NCBI GenBank assembly: GCA_052117325.1
Contig: JBQKJJ010000012.1
Length of the DNA stretch: 64,000 nucleotides
Source: CAG-964 sp902789345
GTDB taxonomy: Bacteria; Bacillota; Clostridia; Oscillospirales; Acutalibacteraceae
Strand: one strand, 5' to 3'
Part shown: positions 53,279-61,374 of the stretch, piece by piece
How the letters are laid out: each line of letters opens with the position of its first letter
How positions within the stretch are numbered: position 1 is the first letter of the stretch
Made by a program: the position numbers and the translations under genes
The notes under the pieces: model-generated
Database searches by the model: none
What the model saw: only the letters and a program-made list of their open reading frames with translations
Told to the model about the DNA's origin: nothing

Positions 53279-53319
53279 ACAGAAGCGTACATTTTCAACA
53301 AGGAAATGTACGCTTCTGT
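53279..53319 (+). other. Perfect 16-bp hairpin
   Basis: ACAGAAGCGTACATTT (53279-53294) and AAATGTACGCTTCTGT (53304-53319) are perfectly complementary with a nine-base loop. The T run needed for termination is absent (CTTGGAAGG). A small frame (28 codons, ATG 53334 to stop 53420) follows with a GGAAGG ribosome-site-like motif and may be chance. It could be an RNA element or a mobile-element remnant. Confidence 0.6.
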
Positions 53320-53333
53320 CTTGGAAGGTATAT

Positions 53334-53420
53334 ATGAAAAAAGGTATCAGCAAAATTGAACTGTTTAATCAACAACTAAATAATAACATTAACTTGCTAA
53401 TCTGTCAACACTTTTTTTGA
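53334..53420 (+). CDS. Possible 28-residue peptide
   Basis: An ATG six or so bases after GGAAGG opens a 28-codon frame (MKKGISKIELFNQQLNN at the start) that ends just before the cobalamin-riboswitch promoter. The preceding perfect hairpin and ribosome site are the only support. No family is recognised and the peptide is neither clearly hydrophobic nor secreted. It may well be chance. Confidence 0.25.
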   Translation: MKKGISKIELFNQQLNNNINLLICQHFF

Positions 53421-53508
53421 AAAAAATGAATTTTTTTGACCGAATTTATTACAAAATCCTATAAGAACACTTGGATTGTCGAATAGCAATAAAAAAGTAT
53501 ATTACATT

Positions 53509-53537
53509 TTGACAAAATAAGGCACCGGTGGTATTAT
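53509..53537 (+). promoter_or_regulatory. Promoter of the riboswitch transcript
   Basis: TTGACA (53509-53514) and TATTAT (53532-53537) are spaced by 17 bases, immediately before the cobalamin riboswitch. Confidence 0.7.
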
Positions 53538-53554
53538 AGGCTGTGGGAAAGACG

Positions 53555-53740
53555 GTTTTTTGTTCGTTTTAAGTTCGGATAAGAATTAAAAGGGAAGCAG
53601 GTGCAAGTCCTGCACAACAGCCATTACTGTAATTAAGGTGAATGTCTGCAAGTGCCATTGGTTTTTAGCTGAGAAGGTGCAGTGCAAAAGTATTTTGGGA
53701 AAATCCCGGTTACTTGCCTTATAAGTCAGGAGACCTGCCT
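53555..53740 (+). ncRNA. Cobalamin riboswitch
   Basis: The region has the class features: AAAAGGGAAGCAGGTGCAA followed by TCCTGC, an ACTGTAA segment near 53630, and the B12 box AGTCAGGAGACCTGCC at 53724-53739. It should bind adenosylcobalamin or related corrinoid and reduce expression of the secreted protein downstream. The expression platform (53741-53885) contains GCCGCC (53788-53793) that can pair with GGCGGC (53821-53826), but whether control is by termination or ribosome access is unclear. Confidence 0.9.
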
Positions 53741-53888
53741 CTTTCTATGGTTTTTTCTCACTTGGGTAATGGAGTGTGGTACCATACGCCGCCTGCGGTT
53801 TTGTTATTTAATTTTTGTGTGGCGGCAGAATAATTGTGGTTTAAGTCATTCTGATTATCCTTAAAATTATTTTGAAAGGATGGTAGTA

Positions 53889-55781
53889 ATGAAGAAAAAG
53901 CTAACCTCCGCCTTGGCAGTGCTGATGGCGGTACTAACAGTAGTTTCGTTTTCATCTCTTCCGGTATTTGCCGAAAACGAAGAAACAAGCGAAGTTACTG
54001 TAACATTCTCGGTTATGGGTGATACTGCCCATGGCTCAAACGGAACTCACTATAATTTCTACAACTGGATTTCTCCGGAAAGCGTAACAGTTGCGGAGGG
54101 TACATCTGTTGCTAAGATTTTAACAGATGTATTGGACAAAAAGGGCTTTACCTATAATATGGAGAGCGGTTATTTGTCCGGCATAACATCTCCGGGCGGC
54201 TGTAAATTGGCTGAATTTACAAACGGCGGTGGATCCGGCTGGATGTATGCGGTAAACGGTTCAACTCCTATGGTTGGTGCCAGTGCTTATCGTCCAAAGG
54301 ACGGCGACACAGTTACTTGGTTCTATGTAGATAGTTATTCAAACGATCCTCGCATATCAAGCGGAAAATTTGAGCCTGAAATAACTCTAAACAACATTGA
54401 ATCACAGTGGGACAGCTACCACGCAAACAACGGTGTTGTAAAGGACAGTGAAGCAGATTGTCGCAGTACATCAGAAAACTTTACATTCCAGCTGAAAAAT
54501 GCCAATGAGTGGGGCAAGGGTGTTTCTGACCCACTTATTGTAGGTAATAATGTATATGCAGTTGCAGGTGATTTGCTTTATGTGCTTGACTCAAACGGCG
54601 AGCCTGTAAACGGCGTGGCTTTGGAAAAATCTATAGGCTACACTTCACGCCTGCTTTATGCAGACGGTGTAATAGTTGTTCCGTTTGCAAACGGAGGACT
54701 TCAGGCATTGTCAGCCGAAACTCTACAGACTTTGTGGGTAACTGACGATGTTTCATATACCGACAACGACGGTAATTCTAAAACTCAGCAGGCACTTACT
54801 ACTCTTACATACGACGACGGATATATTTATTACGGAACAGGCTGTGCGGATATTTCTTCAACTTCTTGCGGCGTATACAAATGCGTTGAGCTGCTTACAG
54901 GTAAAGATGTATGGCAGTACACAAACGATGCTTCCGGCTACTACTGGAGCGGTGCGGTTGTTTCAGGTGACGCTCTGATTTTTTCCGGTGATGACGGAAT
55001 AATTACATCTCTTAATAAGAAAACCGGCGAAGCTATTGACAGCCTTTCTACAGGACTAAACGGCGTTAGATCAACTGTTGTTATGTCAGGCAATACAGCT
55101 TACTGTACAACTCGTGACGGATATATAGTATCCTTTAGTGTTGACAGCGAGGGTAAGCTGGGCGATTTAAAATCTGCCAACTTTGCAAAAAGCTCTACCT
55201 GCACACCAACTGTTGTAAATGACACAGACGGTAACGCTGTTGTTGTAGTAGGCGGTGCAACAGCAGACTACAAGGGCATTCTTGCTGAAATTGACGGTGC
55301 TACACTGGAAGTTAAGAGAACAGTTTCAGCTATTGCAGATGTAAAGAGTGCTCCGGTAGCAGATGTTGTAAACGGACATACCTACATATTCTATACTGCC
55401 AACAAAACACCGGGAAGCTTGTATATGCATGAGCTTGGTTCTGACACCTCAGAGGAAATATATACACCGGATTCAAGTGCACAAAACTACTGTATGGCAA
55501 GCCCTGTAATGGACAACAATGGCCATATTTATTACACTAACGATTCTGGTTGCCTAATGAGCGTAAACTTTGTTGCGCCTTATTTGCTGGGTGACGCTGA
55601 CGGCGACGGTAAAGTAAAAGTAGCTGATGTAGTTATTATTCAGAGATTAATTTTGTCTCCTGACGGATTAACACCTGCTTTGCTGGCTCGTTGTGATGTA
55701 AACGGTGACGGCAAAGTATCAGTAGTTGATGCAGTAATGGTGCTAAGACATATTATGGGTTATCAAGAACTGCAAAAGTAA
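53889..55781 (+). CDS. Secreted DUF4430-propeller-dockerin protein, probable surface corrinoid binder
   Basis: The 630-residue protein has a signal peptide (about residues 1-28, cut after VFA), then a DUF4430 domain (about 35-150) with the GGGSGWMYAVNG motif, a PQQ-like beta-propeller region (about 200-560), and a C-terminal type I dockerin (about 567-630) with two calcium loops, GDADGDGKVKVADV and DVNGDGKVSVVDAV. DUF4430 has the fold of the C-terminal domain of vertebrate intrinsic factor and transcobalamin. Under a cobalamin riboswitch this suggests a B12-capture protein attached to a cohesin scaffold. The ATG at 53889 has better spacing from AAAGGA than that at 53880. Confidence 0.88.
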   Translation: MKKKLTSALAVLMAVLTVVSFSSLPVFAENEETSEVTVTFSVMGDTAHGSNGTHYNFYNWISPESVTVAEGTSVAKILTDVLDKKGFTYNMESGYLSGITSPGGCKLAEFTNGGGSGWMYAVNGSTPMVGASAYRPKDGDTVTWFYVDSYSNDPRISSGKFEPEITLNNIESQWDSYHANNGVVKDSEADCRSTSENFTFQLKNANEWGKGVSDPLIVGNNVYAVAGDLLYVLDSNGEPVNGVALEKSIGYTSRLLYADGVIVVPFANGGLQALSAETLQTLWVTDDVSYTDNDGNSKTQQALTTLTYDDGYIYYGTGCADISSTSCGVYKCVELLTGKDVWQYTNDASGYYWSGAVVSGDALIFSGDDGIITSLNKKTGEAIDSLSTGLNGVRSTVVMSGNTAYCTTRDGYIVSFSVDSEGKLGDLKSANFAKSSTCTPTVVNDTDGNAVVVVGGATADYKGILAEIDGATLEVKRTVSAIADVKSAPVADVVNGHTYIFYTANKTPGSLYMHELGSDTSEEIYTPDSSAQNYCMASPVMDNNGHIYYTNDSGCLMSVNFVAPYLLGDADGDGKVKVADVVIIQRLILSPDGLTPALLARCDVNGDGKVSVVDAVMVLRHIMGYQELQK

Positions 55782-55804
55782 TTTAAAAATCAGTTAGATT
55801 TATT

Positions 55805-55837
55805 AAGGCTGCTCTGTTTTATACAGGGCAGCCTTTT
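55805..55837 (+). terminator. Terminator after the dockerin protein gene
   Basis: AAGGCTGCTCTG and CAGGGCAGCCTT form a stem with a seven-base loop, followed by TTGCG. 55838-55969 holds no recognisable gene. Confidence 0.8.
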
Positions 55838-55969
55838 GCGTAATAAGAGCATTTATTTTTTGGGGTTATTGGTACGATTTTTACCGATTAATCCTGTCAA
55901 TTTACCCGAAGTAAGGTTTTGATTTAACGAAAGCGTTACAGTAATGTAATTTTAAATACTATATTTTTG

Positions 55970-55999
55970 TTGAAATAAGCACCCATTGTGTGTTATAAT
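55970..55999 (+). promoter_or_regulatory. Promoter for the PASTA pseudokinase gene
   Basis: TTGAAA (55970-55975) and TATAAT (55994-55999) are separated by 18 bases, about 30 bases before the start. Confidence 0.65.
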
Positions 56000-56029
56000 A
56001 AAACACATAATCGGAAAGTAGGTGTTTTA

Positions 56030-57736
56030 ATGGCTAATTTATGTTACGGTTGTATGAAAGATACACATGGTGAGCATGAGTGTCCACACTGTGGTTTTTC
56101 GCAGGACACTGTACAGGCTTCTCCGTTTCTTCCTTTAGGAACAAAGCTGGAAAATGGCAGGTATACTGTTGGAAAGGTACTGGATAACAGATCAGACAGT
56201 GCCAGATATATTGGCTATGATAATAAAAAAGAAAAGGCAGTTTCAATTAGAGAATTTTTACCGAAGGACTTGTTTTCCCGTTCCGAAAACAGCTTGGTTG
56301 TTACAGTTGAAAAGGCTAATATAAAAAAGTTTAACGAGCTTAAGCAGCAATTTATAGATGTTGGCAACCAAATTAAAGAGATTGGCAGCTATGACAACTT
56401 AGTTGAGGTTGAAGGTGTTTTCCAGGACAATAATACCGCATATATTGTAAGCGACTATCACGAGGTTATACCTTTTGGTGAGTATGTACAGCGCAGCGGC
56501 GGTAAGCTTGAGTGGGAGGTAGCAAGACCACTTATTAAGCCTCTATTGGAAAGCCTTATTAATCTTACAGAAAAGGGCATTAACCATTTTGCTATTTGCC
56601 CGGCTAACCTTGTTGTTACACCGGACGGCAAAATAAAGCTTACAGGCTTTGCACCTGCAAACATTCGCCAGGTAGGCAAAGAGCTTCCTCCACAGCTGTT
56701 TTCAGGCTGCAGTGCTCCCGAGCAGTATGAAGAGGACGGCGTGCTTGACACATCAACAGACATTTACGGCTTTTGTGCAACGCTGTTTTTTGCCCTTACA
56801 GGCAAGCTGCCTGCCGACGCCGCAAAGAGACTGGATGACGGTCGCTTATTGATGAGCGCCAGTGTAGCCAAAAAATTGCCGCCGTTTGTGATTACAACCT
56901 TGGCAAAGGGCTTGCAGGTTAACAAAGAGGAGAGAATTGCCAGCTTCAGCAGTCTTGCAGAACAGCTGTCAGCTACTCCAACAGTTCAGGCAATGCAGAA
57001 TGAAATTTCCAAAACAATAGAGGTTGAAACCCCTGAAACTCAGGAAAACGGCAAACGCAAGCTAAGCAATTTTAAAATGGGCGTTATATCTATGGTGGTT
57101 GCCCTTGTTGTGTTTGGCGGACTGGGTTATTTATGGTATTCAAATTATCCGTTGGACGGAATGTTCAATGTAAATGACCAGGCTACCGAAAATGCTTCAA
57201 GTCCGTCTGAAAATTTGTCAGATGATTTTACTTACCCGGCTGACAGTGAGTATTTCAGAGTACCTGATTTTATAGGCAAAACCTGGGATCAGGCTAAAGA
57301 AATTGCGGCTAACAGCACCGAGTATGCTATATATAAAAATGTTGAAACCGAGTTTAGCGACACTGTTCCTCAGGGCCAGATTTGTAAGCAAACCCCTGAC
57401 GCAAAGAAAACGGTTATGCGTGGTAACGACGGTGTGTCTATTACCTGTACTATAAGTAAGGGTGCACAGTACCGTACATTACCTAAGGTTCAGAATATAA
57501 ATAAGGACACTGCTACAAGCACCTTGGTAAAAGAAGGCTTTGTAGTTAATTCTACTCTTTCTTATAACGATACTGTTCCTGCAGGCTCTGTAATATCCTA
57601 CTCGGGTAATACAAAGGAAGGGGACAAGCTTGAGTACGGCTCTACCGTTACAATTAATGTAAGCCTTGGCAAAAAGCCTGAAAGTGCTACTGACAAGAGC
57701 TTCTACTACAGTGACCCTACAAGACCTCAAACTTAA
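56030..57736 (+). CDS. Membrane PASTA protein with zinc ribbon and probable pseudokinase domain
   Basis: The 568-residue protein has an N-terminal zinc ribbon (C5, C8, C18, C21), a protein-kinase fold (about 43-320), a membrane helix (about 345-365) and two extracellular PASTA domains (about 410-560). The kinase part lacks its key residues: the Gly-rich loop reads DNRSDS, the VAIK Lys is R74 (VSIR), HRD is H186-F187-A188 and the DFG Asp is G206. Only the Asn (N193) remains. It is probably a non-catalytic sensor of peptidoglycan or a scaffold. The ATG at 56030 is preferred over the frame start at 55988, which precedes the -10. Confidence 0.85.
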   Translation: MANLCYGCMKDTHGEHECPHCGFSQDTVQASPFLPLGTKLENGRYTVGKVLDNRSDSARYIGYDNKKEKAVSIREFLPKDLFSRSENSLVVTVEKANIKKFNELKQQFIDVGNQIKEIGSYDNLVEVEGVFQDNNTAYIVSDYHEVIPFGEYVQRSGGKLEWEVARPLIKPLLESLINLTEKGINHFAICPANLVVTPDGKIKLTGFAPANIRQVGKELPPQLFSGCSAPEQYEEDGVLDTSTDIYGFCATLFFALTGKLPADAAKRLDDGRLLMSASVAKKLPPFVITTLAKGLQVNKEERIASFSSLAEQLSATPTVQAMQNEISKTIEVETPETQENGKRKLSNFKMGVISMVVALVVFGGLGYLWYSNYPLDGMFNVNDQATENASSPSENLSDDFTYPADSEYFRVPDFIGKTWDQAKEIAANSTEYAIYKNVETEFSDTVPQGQICKQTPDAKKTVMRGNDGVSITCTISKGAQYRTLPKVQNINKDTATSTLVKEGFVVNSTLSYNDTVPAGSVISYSGNTKEGDKLEYGSTVTINVSLGKKPESATDKSFYYSDPTRPQT

Positions 57737-57760
57737 AAAGAAAAATTATAGAATTGCAAC

Positions 57761-57799
57761 AACAGCCGCCAACAGTTGAAATAATTGTTGGCGGCTGTT
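57761..57799. terminator. Bidirectional-type hairpin between convergent genes
   Basis: AACAGCCGCCAACA and TGTTGGCGGCTGTT form a 14-bp stem with an 11-base loop, between the ends of the PASTA gene (+) and the XRE gene (-). It probably ends both transcripts. Confidence 0.7.
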
Positions 57800-57854
57800 A
57801 TAATTGTGTAGAAAAGTAAATAGTTAAATTGTGCTAAGAGGTTAAGTTGTGTTT

Positions 57855-58535
57855 TTATTGCTTTTCCTGCTTAATATTGTTTTCTACAATCTTAATTAAA
57901 TTAAGTATGGAGGTGCTGTACAGGGGCAGTTCACTGGTCATTATTTCCGGCGGAACAAATGGTGCGCTTGCAGAGTCAGAGCTGTGTACGCCCTTTCCGT
58001 AAATTATCTCCATAGCCGAAAGTTCCTTGGAGCTTTGGTAAGTGGAGGTGTAGCCGTTGTAAAGCGATGACGGTATAGAGAAAAGTGCCTGTGGATTTTT
58101 AGGGTTTGATGAATAAATAAGCCTAAACATTCTGTATATAGACGCCATTAGGTAGTCTGAAACGTTGTTTTCTATGTCCTTGTTGTTCATTTTACTCATA
58201 ACCTCAAAAACAAGGTCAACAGAATTATGTATTAGCCTTTTGTTCATTTGCAGAAGCATATTTCCGTAGCTTACAGAGCTTTCATTGCTTTCGGGCTGGT
58301 CTACCGTAAGGGTTCCGGCAATGTTCCGCTCGGTGGTGCGGCCCAAAAGGTAATCGCAGGACACATTGTAGTAGTCTGCAAATTTTATTATAAGCTCAAG
58401 CTTGCACTCCCGCTTACCTTTTTCGTAATGGGAAAGCAGTGACTGAGAAATATCCATATCGGTTGCTACTTGCTTTTGGCTAAGCCGCTTTTCTTTTCTC
58501 AACAATGTTATAATTCTAGGAAACTCGTTGTTCAT
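57855..58535 (-). CDS. XRE-family transcriptional regulator
   Basis: The 226-residue protein has an N-terminal Cro/C1-type helix-turn-helix (LLRKEKRLSQKQVATDMDISQSLLSHYEKGKREC, residues 9-43) with the following NVSCDYLLGR. The remaining ~150 residues have no recognised domain; they are helical then rich in Ser/Pro. The ligand and targets are unknown. The start at 58535 follows GAGGGG; the longer frame begins upstream without support. It is divergent from the phosphatase gene. Confidence 0.85.
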   Translation of the reverse strand: MNNEFPRIITLLRKEKRLSQKQVATDMDISQSLLSHYEKGKRECKLELIIKFADYYNVSCDYLLGRTTERNIAGTLTVDQPESNESSVSYGNMLLQMNKRLIHNSVDLVFEVMSKMNNKDIENNVSDYLMASIYRMFRLIYSSNPKNPQALFSIPSSLYNGYTSTYQSSKELSAMEIIYGKGVHSSDSASAPFVPPEIMTSELPLYSTSILNLIKIVENNIKQEKQ

Positions 58536-58665
58536 ACAAATACCCCTCTGCTCATAAGTGAACAATCATATATAAATTAAATGCAATAAACATTATATTA
58601 TATAATTAATTATATGTAAAGCAAATTGTATTTGTAAATAACCATAATTTGTAAAGGAGGATACT

Positions 58666-59295
58666 ATGAAATCTTACCAAATTCATTTTATAAGACACGG
58701 CGCTACCGTTGAAGATAACAAGGGCAAGTACATAGGCAGAAGCAATGTACAGCTTTCACAGCAGGGTATAGAGGATTTAAAAAAATACGACAGCCTTTAC
58801 TCCTACCCGGGTACACCGCTTTTATATACCAGTCCGCTATTAAGGTGTGTGCAAACCTGCAATGTGTTGTACCCGGCAATAAAGCCAATTGTAGTTGACG
58901 GTTTACAGGAATGTTCCTTTGGCGACTGGGAGGGCAAAACAGCCGCCCAGCTTGAAAAAGACCCTCAGTTTACAGCCTGGCTTGCAAATTCAAAGGACAA
59001 TGCACCGCCAAACGGTGAAAGCGGTGCCGACTTTACAAGGCGTATCTGCAAAACCTTTGAAAGACTTGTGGCACAGCTTATTGATTCCGGCGAAACAACC
59101 GCTGTAATTGTTACCCACGGCGGTGTAATAACAACCCTGCTTTCTATTTACGGCTTGCCGCAGGCGGAATCCTACCGTTGGCAAATGGATAACGGCTTTG
59201 GCTATTCTATGAGAATAACACCTATGCTTTGGATGCGTGACAAGGTTGCAGAAATATACGACTATTGTCCGCCTAACAATGAAGAAGAAAATTAA
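58666..59295 (+). CDS. Histidine phosphatase family protein
   Basis: The 209-residue protein has the phosphoglycerate mutase-like RHGATVEDNKGKYIGR (catalytic His in RHG), the acidic FGDWEGKTAAQLE and the second His in VTHGGVI. Family members act on sugar phosphates, phosphoglycerate or alpha-ribazole phosphate; the nearby cobalamin riboswitch makes CobC-like activity possible but not shown. The start follows AAAGGAGG. Confidence 0.85.
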   Translation: MKSYQIHFIRHGATVEDNKGKYIGRSNVQLSQQGIEDLKKYDSLYSYPGTPLLYTSPLLRCVQTCNVLYPAIKPIVVDGLQECSFGDWEGKTAAQLEKDPQFTAWLANSKDNAPPNGESGADFTRRICKTFERLVAQLIDSGETTAVIVTHGGVITTLLSIYGLPQAESYRWQMDNGFGYSMRITPMLWMRDKVAEIYDYCPPNNEEEN

Positions 59296-59349
59296 AAGCA
59301 GCATACAAAAGTAATTGTAAGCTACTTTACATTTGCCTATGACGTTGTG

Positions 59350-59358
59350 TGCTATAAT
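59350..59358 (+). promoter_or_regulatory. Extended -10 promoter element for leuB
   Basis: TGCTATAAT (59350-59358) is an extended -10 element about 34 bases before leuB. No good -35 is seen at 16-18 bases. No leucine T-box or leader is visible. Confidence 0.45.
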
Positions 59359-59391
59359 AAATTTATTAGTGAAATATGGAGGTAGTCTAAA

Positions 59392-60462
59392 ATGACAACA
59401 TATAAAATTGCCTTGCTAAAAGGCGACGGCATTGGTCCTGAAATTGTTGACCAGGCTGTAAAGGTTCTTGATAAAACAGCAGATAAGTTCGGTTTTGCCG
59501 TAGAATATGACCCGGCAGATATTGGCGGTATTGCCATTGACAATTACGGCGAGCCTTTGCCACAGGTTACTGTGGACAAGTGCAAGGCGGCTGATTCTGT
59601 AATTCTTGGTGCTGTAGGCGGCCCTAAGTGGGATTCTCAGCCTGCAAATAACCGTCCTGAAAAGGGCCTGCTTAAAATTAGAGAGGCATTGGGCTTGTTT
59701 GCAAATCTTCGCCCGGCGGTTATCTTTGAGCCGCTAAAAAAAGCGTCTCCTATTAAGGACGAAATTATCGGTGACAATTTGGATATTATGATAGTTCGTG
59801 AGCTTACAGGCGGTATTTACTTTGGCGAGCGTGGCAGACTTGAAGAAAACGGTGTGCCTGCCGCATACGATACAGAAAAATATTCAGTACCTGAAATTGA
59901 AAGAATTGTAAAGGTTGCCTTTGATATGGCAATGAAGAGAAATAAAAAGCTGACAAGCGTTGATAAAGCAAATGTTTTGGAATCCTCAAGACTGTGGAGA
60001 GAAACCGTAAACAGAATTTCAGCAGATTACCCTGAGGTACAGGTTAACCATATGTATGTTGACAACTGCGCTATGCAGCTTGTTCGTAATCCGGGCCAGT
60101 TTGATGTTATAGTTACATCAAACATTTTCGGTGACATTTTGTCTGACGAGGCTTCAATGATAAGCGGTTCTATAGGTATGCTTGCTTCTGCTAGCCTAAG
60201 CGGCGGCAAAAGAGGCTTGTATGAGCCTATTCACGGCAGTGCACCTGACATTGCAGGACAGGATATTGCTAACCCGTTGGCTACAATTTTGTCTGTTGCA
60301 ATGATGCTTAGATATTCACTAGACCAACCACAGGCTGCACAGGCTATAGAGGACGCTGTTGCTAAGGCGCTTACAACACACAGAACACCTGATATTTACG
60401 AAGAGGGCAAAACAAAGGTTACTTGCTCACAAATGGGCGATTATGTTTGCACATTGATTTAA
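59392..60462 (+). CDS. leuB: 3-isopropylmalate dehydrogenase
   Basis: This is the third enzyme of leucine synthesis. The 356-residue protein contains GDGIGPEIVDQA, LLKIREALGLFANLRP, the dimer and catalytic region VNHMYVDNCAMQLVRNP followed by IVTSNIFGDILSDEASM (a 17-residue motif), GSIGMLASASL and EPIHGSAPDIAGQ. LeuA, C and D are not in this window. Length is typical. Confidence 0.96.
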   Translation: MTTYKIALLKGDGIGPEIVDQAVKVLDKTADKFGFAVEYDPADIGGIAIDNYGEPLPQVTVDKCKAADSVILGAVGGPKWDSQPANNRPEKGLLKIREALGLFANLRPAVIFEPLKKASPIKDEIIGDNLDIMIVRELTGGIYFGERGRLEENGVPAAYDTEKYSVPEIERIVKVAFDMAMKRNKKLTSVDKANVLESSRLWRETVNRISADYPEVQVNHMYVDNCAMQLVRNPGQFDVIVTSNIFGDILSDEASMISGSIGMLASASLSGGKRGLYEPIHGSAPDIAGQDIANPLATILSVAMMLRYSLDQPQAAQAIEDAVAKALTTHRTPDIYEEGKTKVTCSQMGDYVCTLI

Positions 60463-60488
60463 TGCTTTTAGCTGCAAATAAATGTTAT

Positions 60489-60592
60489 ACAGGCTTGGCT
60501 ATGGCTTTCTTTAGTCAAGCCTGTGCCGATAAATACGAACAGTTACAGCAGCCTGTTAATGTGTATCTACAGCTGTTTTCGGACTGCTGTAA
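60489..60592 (+). other. Two hairpins in the leuB-cpsB gap
   Basis: ACAGGCTTG/CAAGCCTGT (60489-60524, 9 bp) could terminate leuB but lacks a T run. TTACAGCAG/CTGCTGTAA (about 60543-60592, 9 bp) follows immediately upstream of the phosphatase start. They may be a terminator-like element and a leader structure. Confidence 0.4.
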
Positions 60593-60615
60593 GTGTTCAT
60601 AAAGGAAATTTTAAA

Positions 60616-61329
60616 ATGAATAAATATGACATTCACACACATATACTTCCGGCTATAGATGACGGCTCACAGGATATAGACATATCTGTTGTACTGCTTG
60701 AGGAGCTTGAAAGCCAGGGCGTTACACACTTGGCACTTACACCTCACTTTTATACACAGTATTCCCCTGTTACTAACCACGATGTTAAAGAGTTTGTGGC
60801 TAAAAGGCAAAACGCCTATAATTTGGTAAAGAGTGAATATAGCGGTAGTATTAGGTTAATACTTGGTTGTGAGCTTCACCTTACGCAAAACCTTATGTGC
60901 CTGGAGGATATTACTCCCTTTTGCTACGAAAACGGCAGGTATATGCTTACAGAAATGCCTTATAACTGTACTTTTAAAAGCGATGACATTAAATTGCTTG
61001 AATCTGTAATAAATAAGTACGGTGTAACACCCATACTGGCACATATAGAGCGCTATCCGGTTTTGCTGAAAGACCAACAGCTTCTTGAGAAATTAATCTC
61101 CATGGGCTGTATGGCACAGGTAAATACAGAAAGCCTTTGCAAAATGTTTGTGGGGCAAAAGTTAATTAAGTATTTGAACAGCGGTTTGGTGCAGTTTATA
61201 GGTACAGACACCCACTCCACTGTGCGTGGCTGTGACTTTGCAAAGGGCTACAAGGTTATAAGTAAAAAATGTACACCGAATGTTATAGAAAATCTGTCAA
61301 ATTACGGCAAAAAGCTGTTTGGGCTTTAA
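60616..61329 (+). CDS. CpsB/CapC-type tyrosine-protein phosphatase
   Basis: The 237-residue protein is a PHP-fold manganese-dependent phosphatase with the metal motif DIHTHILPAIDDGS at residues 5-18, then LALTPHFYTQ, GCELHLTQN and GTDTHS near the end. These enzymes control capsule synthesis by dephosphorylating a BY-kinase, but no such kinase is adjacent. The ATG at 60616 follows AAAGGA; the frame extends 31 codons upstream through the hairpin. Confidence 0.88.
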   Translation: MNKYDIHTHILPAIDDGSQDIDISVVLLEELESQGVTHLALTPHFYTQYSPVTNHDVKEFVAKRQNAYNLVKSEYSGSIRLILGCELHLTQNLMCLEDITPFCYENGRYMLTEMPYNCTFKSDDIKLLESVINKYGVTPILAHIERYPVLLKDQQLLEKLISMGCMAQVNTESLCKMFVGQKLIKYLNSGLVQFIGTDTHSTVRGCDFAKGYKVISKKCTPNVIENLSNYGKKLFGL

Positions 61330-61374
61330 TTGCTTGCTATAAAAAATGTTTATAATATTGGAAGGAGAAATTTA

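Noticed and set aside
59296..59391. T-box or leucine attenuator before leuB
   Set aside because: The gap is under 100 bases, with only an extended -10 element and no specifier hairpin or terminator.
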